A DNA stretch of 64,000 nucleotides, from the NCBI GenBank assembly GCA_023442465.1, contig JAEZZQ010000044.1, forward strand, positions 1 to 64,000, in the 5' to 3' direction. Position numbers and translations under genes: made by a program. This document shows positions 26,565-36,307 of the stretch, piece after piece. This DNA is from Bacillota bacterium. GTDB taxonomy: Bacteria > Bacillota > Clostridia > Lachnospirales > Lachnospiraceae. The stretch's first letter is position 1, and each line of letters begins with the position of its first letter. The notes beneath the pieces are model-generated. The model made no database searches. It worked only from the letters and a program-made list of their open reading frames with translations, and had not been told where the DNA came from.

Positions 26565-28013
26565 TTACATATTATTTGCCGCCTGCATGTTCTTTCGATA
26601 CTCGGTGGGCGATACTCCGCATACGTTTCGAAAAATTTTCATAAAGTGTTTTTCGTTCTCGTAGCCTACCCTTTTACTGATTTCCACCACGCGCATTTCT
26701 GTCTGGGCAAGAAGCTTCTTCGCCTCTTCTATGCGGAATTCCTTCAGATAATTCACGAAGTTCCTGCCTGTATATTGCTTGAACACATAGGAAAACAGCG
26801 AATAATTCATGGATACGTGATTGGAAACCACCGCCATGTTCAAGTCCTTGTCGAAATTCTCCTGAATAAAACCGATAGCCTCCTGCATTTTCTGCTTGTT
26901 TTTATAATCGTCGAATTCCTCGTCCAGCCGGTCATGAAATTCCATCAGCCAGCCGGTAAATTCCTCCGTAAAGGAATCAATATCGGGGAAGCTGTAAATA
27001 TCCTTGAATCGTTCGGCTTCCTGGGCTACCTGCTGCATCACGTTCTGGTAAATTCCCACTACCAAATCGATCAGCGACAAAATGTCTTCCTCGAAGGTGA
27101 CCGCGGAATATTTCTTCCGCTTCGTATCCTTAACGATCTGTCTTATGCTTGTCAAGGATTCTTCGATCCTGCTTGTCCCGATTTGCTGGGCTATTTGGCG
27201 CATCTTCTCCGTATTGGGCTTATCGGTATCCGTGCGTATCTCTTCGAAGCTCACCTCGTAGCGTCCGGTACAGAAGGCTTCCTTTCTTGCCGCCTTTGCT
27301 TCCTTGTAAGCGGCCTTTAAATATTCCACGCCTTGATATCTTTTGCTGATTCCTGTATGGCATCCGGACAGCTCTTCCTTAAGGAATCTGTCCTTCTCCG
27401 TTCCCATAATTATGTAAACCGAACTCTTTTCTATGTCCCGCCAGTACATAAATTCCTCACCTGAGACTTCCGCGCCCTCCTGCCTCTGGGTACAGAGGAT
27501 ATAATAGTCCTTGCTTACGGGCATACCGTCAAACCACTCCGCAACTATCTGCATCTCCTTACGGGTCACATCTGACGTCATTACATATTTCAATTGGTTT
27601 TTTCCGATGCTTTTTAACTCTGCCTCCTGTGCCTCCCTTTGAATAAGCTCTCTCTGGAAGGTCTCAAGGATCGTTTTTACCTTATCCCGCTCCACAGGCT
27701 TCAAAATATATTCCCGTACTCCTCCCCGCAGCATCTCCACCGCATAAGAGAAGTCGTCGTAACCGCTGACCGCCACGATGAGAGGCTTATGAGGAAGCTC
27801 CTGAATAGCCGAAACCAACTCTATCCCGTCCATTTTGGGCATACGGATATCAGTGAACATTACGTCTATTTTCTGGCTTTTCAATATCTCATAGGCGCTC
27901 TGTCCGTTGTTGCACTCTAAAATGGCAGCCACCGGAACGCCGGAGCGCTGTATCATCGTTTTAATGCCTTGCCGTATCATTTTTTCATCTTCTACAATGA
28001 GTACTGTATTCAT
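26565..28013 (-). CDS. YesN-type response regulator with AraC DNA-binding domain
   Basis: The 482-residue protein has a receiver at 1-120 with Asp55 (FTDIRMPKMDG) and Lys in LKPVERD, a long helical middle part, and a C-terminal AraC-type double helix-turn-helix (about 380-478, with YFSYVFKQYTG-like and VGYENEKHFMKIFRNVCGVSP segments). The receiver has all key residues. It is the partner of the YesM-type kinase whose gene ends one base into its start codon. YesN-type regulators activate nearby carbohydrate transport genes. Confidence 0.94.
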   Translation of the reverse strand: MNTVLIVEDEKMIRQGIKTMIQRSGVPVAAILECNNGQSAYEILKSQKIDVMFTDIRMPKMDGIELVSAIQELPHKPLIVAVSGYDDFSYAVEMLRGGVREYILKPVERDKVKTILETFQRELIQREAQEAELKSIGKNQLKYVMTSDVTRKEMQIVAEWFDGMPVSKDYYILCTQRQEGAEVSGEEFMYWRDIEKSSVYIIMGTEKDRFLKEELSGCHTGISKRYQGVEYLKAAYKEAKAARKEAFCTGRYEVSFEEIRTDTDKPNTEKMRQIAQQIGTSRIEESLTSIRQIVKDTKRKKYSAVTFEEDILSLIDLVVGIYQNVMQQVAQEAERFKDIYSFPDIDSFTEEFTGWLMEFHDRLDEEFDDYKNKQKMQEAIGFIQENFDKDLNMAVVSNHVSMNYSLFSYVFKQYTGRNFVNYLKEFRIEEAKKLLAQTEMRVVEISKRVGYENEKHFMKIFRNVCGVSPTEYRKNMQAANNM

Positions 28014-29812
28014 TATGCTCCTTCTTTTCTCCGTAAAGGTATCCTTACCATAATCTTCGTGTAACAGCCCAGCTTAGAGGCTATCTCGATTCCATAGCGC
28101 TCTCCGAAACTCATCTTTATTCTATCCTGTACGTTCTTTAAACCGATTCCGTTACCGGAGCCGCCGCCGGCTTCGATCTCTCCCGAAATCTTTTTATAAA
28201 GCTCGCTTACTTCCTTCTCGCTCATTCCTTTTCCGGCGTCTGTAATCTCTATGATACAATCATCGCCGTCCACAAAGCCTTTCATGTATATGCTGGTATC
28301 CTCCGCCATTTCTTCTATACCATGATAGATAGCGTTTTCCACAATGGGCTGTAAGGACATCTTGGGAATCTCCTGCTTATAAATGATATCGTTCATATTC
28401 AGGGACAGATAGATTTCATAGTCGAAGCGGAGGTTTATCAGCGCAAGATAGTTCTTGATATAGTCGATTTCCTCCTCCACCGTCACGTTGCCGGATACCC
28501 AGCGCATACTATAGCGCAGCAGCTTTCCAAGGGAAGTCACTGCATCCGATATTTCATATTTTTCATCAATTTCCGCCATCATCTTAATGGATTCCAGCAC
28601 GTTGTATATGAAATGCGTATTGATCTGATTCTGGAGCGCTTTAATCTCCGAATTTTTCACCAAACGCTCCCGGTTGATATTCTCCTCCATAAGCTGCCTG
28701 ATGCGCAGAAGCATCTTGTTGATCTGGGTGCCAAGCTCTCCCATTTCATCGGTACCGCAGCCCTCGATCACAACACCCAGGTCACCCTTTTGCACCTCCC
28801 TGATAGAAAAGAGTATGCTGTAGAACTGGCTCAAAAGGCTCTTTACTACGAAGTTGATAAGGACAATCAGACACATGAGAATTCCGAGCATAATGAGGAT
28901 AAAAAATGCCCTCATATTGTGGATTCTTCCGATTTCCGACGCGATACTGTCCACATAAATCAGGCTGCCCGCCAGCTCCTTTACGGGAAGATATCCCACC
29001 ACGAAGGGCTCTCCGCCTATTTCTATATAATAGGTATTGCTTTCTTCCTCTCCCCCGGAAACTGTATTCTTCATAATATATTCTATGTAATTGTCCTGAT
29101 TTTCCTTTTCCGCACCGTAATGTCGTTCTCCGCTATCGTCGGCAAAGCAGCTCCACCGCCCCGGACGATTCTCATACAGCTCGGGAAACATGGTGTCCAT
29201 GGACATGGCTACCTCCAGCACGCCCAGATCGCCGTTTTCAAAATCCTCGATAGGCGTTACAAGAGACATTATTTTTTTATTCTGGTCCATCACATAGGAG
29301 TCGAAAATCATATCCGTATAATCATATTTCCAGCCATAAATATCCGTATCTTCGGCCCAGTCCAGCCGCTCCATTCTCTCTCTTTTATAGAGGATGGGCA
29401 TCATTTCCTGAAGAGAGTTGCTGTCCGCATAAACCCGAATCTGATAAAGGTAGGGATTGCTGTTTACCATTCTCTCCAAAGAGGCGATATTGACATTATA
29501 AAATTCCCGCAGCTCCTCTGTGCTCATTGGCTGTCCTTTTTTAATGTTGCCCAGACAATCCGTCAAAAAGGCGTCGCTTAAGAAAAACTGGGTGGACATA
29601 TTGATGGAATCCACGTTTTTCAGTATCCGGGTATAGCTGCTTTCCATACTGTACTCCATACTGCTGCGCTTTTCCCTGACTGCACTTTCCTCCATGCTGT
29701 AAAAAAGATACATGGAAAAAAAGACGATGGGCACGATAACGAAAGCAATGATGATAACCGTAAACTTTATATTTAATTTTAAACCCTGCCATTTTTCTCT
29801 TATCTGCTTCAT
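28013..29812 (-). CDS. YesM-type sensor histidine kinase
   Basis: The 599-residue protein has two membrane helices (about 17-38 and 300-325) bounding a large extracellular sensor domain, then a HAMP region (about 325-380), a His_kinase domain and an HATPase_c domain (about 480-590, with N-box IVENAIYHGIEEM and G-boxes DAGKGMS and GNGIGLKNV). The phospho-His motif reads QINTHFIYNVLESIKMMAEID in outline, where Thr replaces the usual Pro of QINPHFLYN. It phosphorylates the YesN-type regulator downstream. An SBP-like lipoprotein gene lies 27 bases upstream and may supply the ligand signal. Confidence 0.94.
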   Translation of the reverse strand: MKQIREKWQGLKLNIKFTVIIIAFVIVPIVFFSMYLFYSMEESAVREKRSSMEYSMESSYTRILKNVDSINMSTQFFLSDAFLTDCLGNIKKGQPMSTEELREFYNVNIASLERMVNSNPYLYQIRVYADSNSLQEMMPILYKRERMERLDWAEDTDIYGWKYDYTDMIFDSYVMDQNKKIMSLVTPIEDFENGDLGVLEVAMSMDTMFPELYENRPGRWSCFADDSGERHYGAEKENQDNYIEYIMKNTVSGGEEESNTYYIEIGGEPFVVGYLPVKELAGSLIYVDSIASEIGRIHNMRAFFILIMLGILMCLIVLINFVVKSLLSQFYSILFSIREVQKGDLGVVIEGCGTDEMGELGTQINKMLLRIRQLMEENINRERLVKNSEIKALQNQINTHFIYNVLESIKMMAEIDEKYEISDAVTSLGKLLRYSMRWVSGNVTVEEEIDYIKNYLALINLRFDYEIYLSLNMNDIIYKQEIPKMSLQPIVENAIYHGIEEMAEDTSIYMKGFVDGDDCIIEITDAGKGMSEKEVSELYKKISGEIEAGGGSGNGIGLKNVQDRIKMSFGERYGIEIASKLGCYTKIMVRIPLRRKEGA

Positions 29813-29839
29813 CTTTTTCCATTTTCTATCTTATTGCCG

Positions 29840-31489
29840 TTAATGAATTCCAAGCTTCTCCTTAGCTTCGATCATCCGCTTCGTCTTTTCCTCCATGACG
29901 GCGTCAAATCCAAGCTCTTGCCTCTTTTGCACAAACTCCTCCAAGATGTTGTCGAATTCCTCATCGGAGGAAGAAAGCAGCAGTTTCGGCAAAAAGCGGC
30001 CCCAAAGATCTTGTATCTTCATGTCCGCATAGCCCACCTTAGAGTCTGTCTCCAAGTCTATCGTATACTGCTCCAGATAACAGGTGTACGGGTAAGTCCA
30101 CTCTTCCATCTGTCCGAGAGGCTCCGAAAGCGGCGGCTTCCACTGAAGCTGCATCACATTGTTCTGGAACATCCAGTAGGCGTCGTCTCCGCCGTACAGT
30201 CTGTCGTATTCCTTCCTATCCGTGTTGAGGAGATTCCTTACCTCCTCTCTTAGGACGGGTTCACCATCCACCTCGTCATAGGTTACCCCTTCTACACCCA
30301 GGTACGTCGCTTTCTGGCCTTCCTCACTGATAAAGTAGCTAAAAAGTTCAATCGCCCGGTCCGGATATTCACAGTTCTTGGAAATGAAGGTCACCGTCCA
30401 GCCGGTGATTCCCGGACCGGGAAGCATATAATCGTCTCCCGCAGAATTCTTCGGACCGTCCACCGCGATATAGATGCTCTCAGGATTATTTTTATAAAGT
30501 ACCTTCTGCTGGGCATCCAGGTCTGTCCGCTGGTAAATCATGCAGAAATACCTCCCTTGCTTTATCTTCTCTTCCATCTGGGTTCTCTGGTCGATGAAGA
30601 TATCCTCCTTCAGATACCCCTCTTCTCCAAGCTGTCTGAATGCTTTCATCCATCTGATGTATTCCGCATCCGTAAATCTGTCATAATATTTTCCGTCCTG
30701 CTCATAGGGAACCGCAAGGAAATTCTGTAAAAACTGGTCGAAAGAATCGCAGCCCTTGGAGGTAAACGCATGGGCACCGATAGGAATTAACGGCTGCCCG
30801 TCTACCGCAGGAAACATCTCTGCCGCCTTTCGCACCGCCTCCATAAAACCCTCCGGCGTGGTCATGTCAGGACTTCCGATGGCCTCGTATATATCCTTGC
30901 GCACCAAAAAAGTCTGGTTGGAGCCGATATTGCCGTAGGTCCTGTAATCTTCCTCCAGATAGCTGGAATTGGGATAGCAGTAGATATTACCGTCCTCCCT
31001 CGTATACCAGTCGCACACCTTATCGTTCGTCACTTGCCAGAAATATGGATCATACTCATCCGCCAGCTCATTCAGGGCGTATACCATATCCTGGTTGATC
31101 ATCTCGTCAATCTGAGGTTCCCACCAGCCAAGCGTAATGATATCCGGCAGCGTATCAGAGGAAATAAGCGCATTGAGCTTCTCCGATTCGTTCCCCTTGG
31201 GCGTGATGAATTCGATGTTTACTCCGGTATCCTCCGTAATCTTCTTCGAAACGGCGTTGCCGCCCCACGGGGTGGTGAACCATGAAAAATTGATGTACCA
31301 ATCCAAGGTAATGATTTCTTCGCCTTCTTTTTCCGACACTTCTGTCATATTTAAAGAAGAGCTTTTTCCCACCTTTTCTCCTCCGGCCTCCGCCGCACCG
31401 CATCCCCATAGTCCCAACGCCAAAATCAGGACTGCTGCCAAAATTCCTATCCATTTTTTATCAGATTTCTTTGTCATATCTTTTGTCAT
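29840..31489 (-). CDS. Extracellular solute-binding lipoprotein linked to the YesMN pair
   Basis: The ATG at 31489 has GGAG six bases upstream. The 549-residue protein has a lipoprotein signal (KKWIGILAAVLILALGLWGC) and a long type-1 solute-binding fold of the LplA/YtcQ size class. It is the second binding protein in this cluster and sits between the permeases and the sensor kinase, 27 bases from the kinase. Such an extra binding protein may load the same permeases with another sugar or may present ligand to the kinase sensor domain. Sequence alone cannot decide. Confidence 0.88.
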   Translation of the reverse strand: MTKDMTKKSDKKWIGILAAVLILALGLWGCGAAEAGGEKVGKSSSLNMTEVSEKEGEEIITLDWYINFSWFTTPWGGNAVSKKITEDTGVNIEFITPKGNESEKLNALISSDTLPDIITLGWWEPQIDEMINQDMVYALNELADEYDPYFWQVTNDKVCDWYTREDGNIYCYPNSSYLEEDYRTYGNIGSNQTFLVRKDIYEAIGSPDMTTPEGFMEAVRKAAEMFPAVDGQPLIPIGAHAFTSKGCDSFDQFLQNFLAVPYEQDGKYYDRFTDAEYIRWMKAFRQLGEEGYLKEDIFIDQRTQMEEKIKQGRYFCMIYQRTDLDAQQKVLYKNNPESIYIAVDGPKNSAGDDYMLPGPGITGWTVTFISKNCEYPDRAIELFSYFISEEGQKATYLGVEGVTYDEVDGEPVLREEVRNLLNTDRKEYDRLYGGDDAYWMFQNNVMQLQWKPPLSEPLGQMEEWTYPYTCYLEQYTIDLETDSKVGYADMKIQDLWGRFLPKLLLSSSDEEFDNILEEFVQKRQELGFDAVMEEKTKRMIEAKEKLGIH

Positions 31490-31576
31490 ACCGCTCTCCA
31501 CTTTGCCAAAACAGCCTCCCGTTTCTTTATGTCCAATATATCAAATTGTCCATAAATAAACAAGGAGGCTAATCTA

Positions 31577-32404
31577 TTATTCTTTTACACTTCCCGACGA
31601 AATACTGCTGATAATGTATTTCGAGCAGAAGCAGAATACAATGATAATCGGAACTACCGAAATTGCAACTGCTACATATGTAGCACCGATATTTTGGGCG
31701 ATATCCCTCACCGAATTGAGAGAAGCAATCATAACAGGCAGCGTGAATTTCTTCTGGGAATTCAGTATAACGAGCGGAAGCAGGTAACTGTTCCACGAGC
31801 CGATAAAGAGACCGATCGCCATGGTGGCAATGCCCGGCGACATGATCGGAAGTCCTATTTTATGGAAAATATAGAACTCGCTTGCCCCGTCGATCCTCGG
31901 AGCTTCCAGCAGCGACTTGGGCATGACCGAAAGCAAATACTGCCTGAGAAAAAACACCGTTGCCGGAGAAGCGATGGACGGAACGATAAGAGGAATAAAG
32001 CTGTCTATCAGTCCGAGCTTCGTAGACAAATCGTAAAAGCCTAAAAGTCCAAGCTGTGCCGGAATCATCATGGAAACAATGATAATGGTAAAAATCACTT
32101 TTCTTCCCTTAAACCGGTAGAAGGCAAAGCCGAATGCGGTAAGTGATGAAAAGTAAGCTGCTAGCGCCGTGCTGAGTACCGAGATAAAGATACTGTTGGC
32201 AAAGCCCCTGGGAATATTCAGATTCGCTTTGACCACTTCCCAGTTTTTTATCAGATAATCACCGGGAATCAGGGTAAAGCTCTTCATGATATCCGTGCCC
32301 TCTCTCGTAGAGTTTACTAACATCATGATAAAGGGCAGAAGGCATATCGTCGAAAGCAGAAGGAGCAGCAGGTAAATAATCGTTTGATTTACTTTCTTTG
32401 TCAT
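31577..32404 (-). CDS. Carbohydrate ABC transporter permease (MalG/YtcP type)
   Basis: The 275-residue membrane protein has six helices and an EAA loop SLLEAPRIDGASEFYIFHKIGLPIMSPG (central residues about 180-207; Pro replaces the second Ala). It is directly adjacent to the partner permease (zero spacing). It takes sugar from the lipoprotein at 33431-34816 and possibly also from that at 29840-31489. No ATPase gene is present in the cluster. Confidence 0.94.
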   Translation of the reverse strand: MTKKVNQTIIYLLLLLLSTICLLPFIMMLVNSTREGTDIMKSFTLIPGDYLIKNWEVVKANLNIPRGFANSIFISVLSTALAAYFSSLTAFGFAFYRFKGRKVIFTIIIVSMMIPAQLGLLGFYDLSTKLGLIDSFIPLIVPSIASPATVFFLRQYLLSVMPKSLLEAPRIDGASEFYIFHKIGLPIMSPGIATMAIGLFIGSWNSYLLPLVILNSQKKFTLPVMIASLNSVRDIAQNIGATYVAVAISVVPIIIVFCFCSKYIISSISSGSVKE

Positions 32405-33358
32405 TTAGTCCTCCTCCTTCCTTTTTTTCGAGTACATCATCAAATATACCATGATGGAGCATATACAAATGATGAAGAAAAGAATAAACGCTATAGCGCC
32501 CGCATATCCTATCTGTCTGTTCTTAAACGCCATCGTATACAAGTGCATAACTGCCGTATTTACCGCACGCACCTGCTTCTGCTGGCCTAATGTCATCAGA
32601 TAAGGAATATCAAATAGCTGCAGACCTCCGATCAAAGAAGTAATCGCTACGTAAAGCATGATCGGTTTTAAAAGAGGAATGGTAATCTTCCCGAAGACCT
32701 TCCATCTCCCTGCGCCGTCGATAGCCGCGGCCTCGTAATAATCCCTGTTAATTCCCTGAACACCCGCCATAAGCATGATAAAGGAATTGCCAAACCACAT
32801 CCACGCGCCGATGACTCCCACCGCAGTGCGCAGCAAAGGAGGGGTTCCCATCCAGTCTACGCTTTCACTTATGAGTCCAAGCCCTTTAAGAATTTGGTTG
32901 AAAGAACCGAATTTCCAGTCTAGCATCGTTTTGAACAGATAAGCCACGGAGGTGGCTGCAATCAGATTCGGAAGATAAAACAAAGCCCTGAAAATACTAA
33001 GGCCCCTCGTTCGGTACTTCATGTCACTAAATACTATCGTCAGCAGGAACGCTATACCAAGCTGTAAAATAATATTGATGCCCCATATTCTTACCGTATT
33101 TCCAAACGCTTCCCATAGTAATTTGTCCTTAAATACCCTTATGTAGTTGGTGAGTCCTACCCATGTAGGAACATTGAAGCCGCTGTAATCTGTAAAGCTC
33201 AAATACAGAGTACGGGCTACAGGGTAGATATTAAATGTAAGAAACACCAAAACAAAGGGAGCAATAAATGCATACCCCATGTTATCCCGATTGTGAAGCC
33301 CTTTTGTTTTCTTCGTTTTATCCGCTGCCTTCACCTTTCCACCCGCTTTCTTTTCCAT
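32405..33358 (-). CDS. Carbohydrate ABC transporter permease (MalF/LplB type)
   Basis: The 317-residue protein starts with a basic, cytoplasmic N-terminus (KKAGGKVKAADKTKKTKG) and then has six helices. The EAA loop is DYYEAAAIDGAGRWKVFGKITIPL in outline. It forms the channel with the MalG-type permease. A 13-bp hairpin separates its gene from the upstream binding-protein gene. Confidence 0.94.
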   Translation of the reverse strand: MEKKAGGKVKAADKTKKTKGLHNRDNMGYAFIAPFVLVFLTFNIYPVARTLYLSFTDYSGFNVPTWVGLTNYIRVFKDKLLWEAFGNTVRIWGINIILQLGIAFLLTIVFSDMKYRTRGLSIFRALFYLPNLIAATSVAYLFKTMLDWKFGSFNQILKGLGLISESVDWMGTPPLLRTAVGVIGAWMWFGNSFIMLMAGVQGINRDYYEAAAIDGAGRWKVFGKITIPLLKPIMLYVAITSLIGGLQLFDIPYLMTLGQQKQVRAVNTAVMHLYTMAFKNRQIGYAGAIAFILFFIICICSIMVYLMMYSKKRKEED

Positions 33359-33375
33359 CTGTTTTTATCATTCAA

Positions 33376-33407
33376 TCGGGAATCACGGTGTGACCCGTGA
33401 TTCCCGA
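33376..33407 (-). other. Intercistronic hairpin behind the binding-protein gene
   Basis: tcgggaatcacgg (33376-33388) pairs perfectly with ccgtgattcccga (33395-33407). No strong T-run follows on the minus strand, so mRNA stabilisation of the binding-protein part is as likely as termination. It parallels the hairpin and repeat behind the first binding-protein gene. Confidence 0.6.
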
Positions 33408-33430
33408 GCAGTAGCTTTTAACTTTTTTCC

Positions 33431-34816
33431 TTATCTTACTACCGTAATTTCAGGGAAGGTAGCCTCTACCTGCATGTAGAAATCTTCAATCGCCTCTTCC
33501 TTCGTCATCTCACCTTTTTGTACCGCTTCGATGGATGCTCCCCAGAAACCGCCGATAGTATCATCATATTTCGTCTTTACAGAATAATCGATATTTTTAG
33601 CTTCCCCCATGTAGAACTCATATGTCTTCTGATTACCGAAGGATTCGTTGGTATAATCCTTGTTCGTTTCCAGAACCGCTGTGTTGGATACAACGTCGCC
33701 GTTGGACTTCTCAAGCCACCACTGTGCAGTTTCGTCATTCAACGTACAATATTTTACGAAATCCCAAGCCGCATCCTTTTTCTCGCTGTATGCGTTGATT
33801 CCTAAGAAGGTACCGCCGCCGAAATAAGAAGAAGGTCCTTTACAGATTCCGAAGTTACCCTTGTTGTCCGCTGCGTTATCGCGAACGATCAGTGCGCCCC
33901 AAGAAGGCAGGGAGTAGGAAAATACCTGTGTCATATCAGCTCCCTCTAACTCTTCCAGATCGCTCCAGCCGGCATTTAACGGAAGTTCACCTGCCATGGA
34001 AGCATACCATGCAGCAGACCATTCGGGAGCAAAGGCTACCAGCTCATCCTGATATAAAGCAACCGCTGTATCCATGTAAGCTTTCGCTGTATCGCTTAAG
34101 TTCAAGACATCATCCTTAACCCAAGGTTCCTGCGTATTTACATACCATCTTAAATTACCTGTATCGGAGAAGATTCTATAACCTGCATCCTTTACTTCTT
34201 TCGCCGTTGCAAGAATGGTATCGAAATCCTTGAATTTCTCTGAAATAAATGCAGGATCGTCATTGCCATAAATTTCTTTTGCAAGGTCACGGCGATAAAT
34301 GATACTTCCCGGGGTTACCTGATAGCTGAGCGCTCTCTGGATTCCCTGTGCATCCTTACCCGCTTCGTATACGTAATCTACGATAGTGTCCTTATAGTCA
34401 TCTACGTTATATTGTGACAAGTCATCAAAAAATCCTGCTTCGAAGAAGTTAGGAAGCATCTGGGGCTCTCCTACGATTACATCCGCCTCGCTGGATTTCG
34501 CACCGAGCGCAGAAGTAAGCTTTGTAGGATAATCCGCCGGAGCGATTACGACTACCTCTACTTCATTTCCCGTTTCTTCCGTATAACGTGCCGCGAACTG
34601 CTCTAAATCCGCTGCCAGCGTCCATACTACGATTTTATCGCCGCTTCCCGCAGCCGCAGCAGTGTCAGTGTCTTTGGCCTCTGTCGTTTCTTCTGCACTG
34701 TCCGTCGTCTCCGTATCGGATGTCCCACTTGTTGTGCTGGCACTTCCTCCGCATGCTGCGAGAGATAATGTCATCATTCCGGCAAGCATTAATGCCGTCA
34801 GTCTTTTAAACTTCAT
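33431..34816 (-). CDS. Sugar ABC transporter substrate-binding lipoprotein
   Basis: The start at 34816 has AAGGAGGATATGAA upstream and is preferred over an in-frame ATG 42 bases earlier. The 461-residue protein has a lipoprotein signal (MKFKRLTALMLAGMMTLSLAAC), a Ser/Thr/Glu-rich linker and a type-1 solute-binding domain. It stands first in the permease operon, downstream of a cytoplasmic GH30 glycosidase, so the ligand may be a beta-linked gluco-oligosaccharide. A LacI-type operator lies over its promoter. Confidence 0.92.
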   Translation of the reverse strand: MKFKRLTALMLAGMMTLSLAACGGSASTTSGTSDTETTDSAEETTEAKDTDTAAAAGSGDKIVVWTLAADLEQFAARYTEETGNEVEVVVIAPADYPTKLTSALGAKSSEADVIVGEPQMLPNFFEAGFFDDLSQYNVDDYKDTIVDYVYEAGKDAQGIQRALSYQVTPGSIIYRRDLAKEIYGNDDPAFISEKFKDFDTILATAKEVKDAGYRIFSDTGNLRWYVNTQEPWVKDDVLNLSDTAKAYMDTAVALYQDELVAFAPEWSAAWYASMAGELPLNAGWSDLEELEGADMTQVFSYSLPSWGALIVRDNAADNKGNFGICKGPSSYFGGGTFLGINAYSEKKDAAWDFVKYCTLNDETAQWWLEKSNGDVVSNTAVLETNKDYTNESFGNQKTYEFYMGEAKNIDYSVKTKYDDTIGGFWGASIEAVQKGEMTKEEAIEDFYMQVEATFPEITVVR

Positions 34817-34856
34817 TTCATATCCTCCTTTTTCATACCTATTAGTAGATAATTTC

Positions 34857-34884
34857 ATTATATAAGCTTATAAAAACGTTTTTA
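34857..34884 (-). promoter_or_regulatory. Promoter with LacI-type operator before the second binding-protein gene
   Basis: A 14-bp perfect palindrome taaaaacgttttta (34871-34884) lies 8 bases upstream of a minus-strand TATAAT (34857-34862). The -35 region is poor, and the operator occupies the spacer. The same core is found before the GH30 gene (36513-36530). Confidence 0.65.
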
Positions 34885-34920
34885 ATGTCTCGTTTTTTAA
34901 AAAGGTGTCTTTTTTTTAGA

Positions 34921-36249
34921 TTATGCACCGTAGCATACGGTGGAAATCGTATGGGGCTGCAGCGTAAGCTGCCCGCCCAAGCCGCTTTCGCGAATGGTTA
35001 CCTCTGCCGCAGACTCCGACCTGTTAAGGAGGACGATTACCCTCTCTCCGTCGGGATTTAAGAAACCGGCCGTTTCGATTTGATCCGTATAGCGGCTGGT
35101 CTCTATTTTTCTCGCTCCGCGCTTAATGTATCTGCTGAACTGTCCTATGTAATAGTAAGAAAGCCTTTTTTCGAGAGTATCTTCTCCGGGCGCACACATC
35201 ATGGGCGCAGCACAGAAATTCCCTACATGGTTAGGCCCCCCCTTATCGTCCAGCAAGAGATTCCAGTCAAAAAAGGCTTCTACTCCTGCCTTTAAATTGC
35301 CCAGCATGTCATGAGCGTACATCTCCGCCTTGGCTACCTCCGAGGAATCCGCAAAGCGGGAATATTCCACACAGCCCTCCGTAAAGAAGAGAGATTTTTC
35401 AGGAAATCTCCTCTTTACCGCTTCTAATGCTTCGAAATGGTCCCCCGAATACCAATGCACCGCGACTCCTGCCACCTCGTCTGATGTTTCCTGTGACGCG
35501 AATACCGCCTTCGCCCGGTCATAGACCTCATCCTTGTTGTGGTCCCATACGAAGATTTTAACATGATTTAAAGAAGCTGCCGCCAGCGCCGGGGCAAGAT
35601 GCTTTCTCACAAACAGCGCTTCCTCCTCAGGAGTGTAAATGCAGGAATCCCACGTCTGCACAGCCATAGGCTCGTTTTGAACGGTAAGATAACCGATCCT
35701 GATTCCTTCTTTTTCATATTCCTGAATATAACGAACGATATAGCTTGCCCAGACACTGTAGTATTCTTCCTTCAGCTTGCCGCCGTTGTTCATATTCCCA
35801 TTGGTCTTCATAAAGGCCGGAGGCGACCACGGGGATGCCAGAAAATAAAGCTTCGATGAGCTTTCCGCCATCGCATCCTTTATCATAGGAATCATATTCT
35901 CCCTATCGTGGGCAATATTGAAGCTCTTAAGCTCCCTGTCTCCTTCTTCGATATAGGTATAATTTCCAAGTGCAAAATCGCAGCTATGAATGTGAGTACG
36001 ACCCAGATTATATCTAAGTCCGTCCTTTCCGAAATAGCCTTCGATCACCGCCCGTTTATTTGCCTCTCCAAGCTTGGAATAATTATAGGTGCTGGCCTCG
36101 GTAAATGCGCCTCCGAAGCCTTGTATCACATGTCCTTTCAGTTCAGGATAAATATTTACCAGATGCGCATAGTCCTCCGTCTTGCCTACCGGAATATCCG
36201 TTTCTTTCCAAAACTCATTCTTCGAGTAATCTGTCGTAATACATCTCAT
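34921..36249 (-). CDS. Glycoside hydrolase family 30 enzyme (glucosylceramidase-like), cytoplasmic
   Basis: The 442-residue (beta/alpha)8 hydrolase has a C-terminal beta domain (about 380-442). The two catalytic glutamates are Glu193 in TVQNEP (acid/base) and Glu291 in FFTEGCVEYS (nucleophile). It also shows QGFGGAFTEAS near the start and WSPPAFMKTN. GH30 members cut beta-1,6-glucan, beta-glucosides, xylan or fucosides. There is no signal peptide, so it acts on imported oligosaccharides. It stands first in a unit with the ABC importer. Both genes share a LacI-type operator. Confidence 0.93.
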   Translation of the reverse strand: MRCITTDYSKNEFWKETDIPVGKTEDYAHLVNIYPELKGHVIQGFGGAFTEASTYNYSKLGEANKRAVIEGYFGKDGLRYNLGRTHIHSCDFALGNYTYIEEGDRELKSFNIAHDRENMIPMIKDAMAESSSKLYFLASPWSPPAFMKTNGNMNNGGKLKEEYYSVWASYIVRYIQEYEKEGIRIGYLTVQNEPMAVQTWDSCIYTPEEEALFVRKHLAPALAAASLNHVKIFVWDHNKDEVYDRAKAVFASQETSDEVAGVAVHWYSGDHFEALEAVKRRFPEKSLFFTEGCVEYSRFADSSEVAKAEMYAHDMLGNLKAGVEAFFDWNLLLDDKGGPNHVGNFCAAPMMCAPGEDTLEKRLSYYYIGQFSRYIKRGARKIETSRYTDQIETAGFLNPDGERVIVLLNRSESAAEVTIRESGLGGQLTLQPHTISTVCYGA

Positions 36250-36307
36250 AATGCCTCTGCCCTCTTCCTTCCTTATTGAATCCTTGTGAAATTCGCAGTT
36301 TTAAGCA

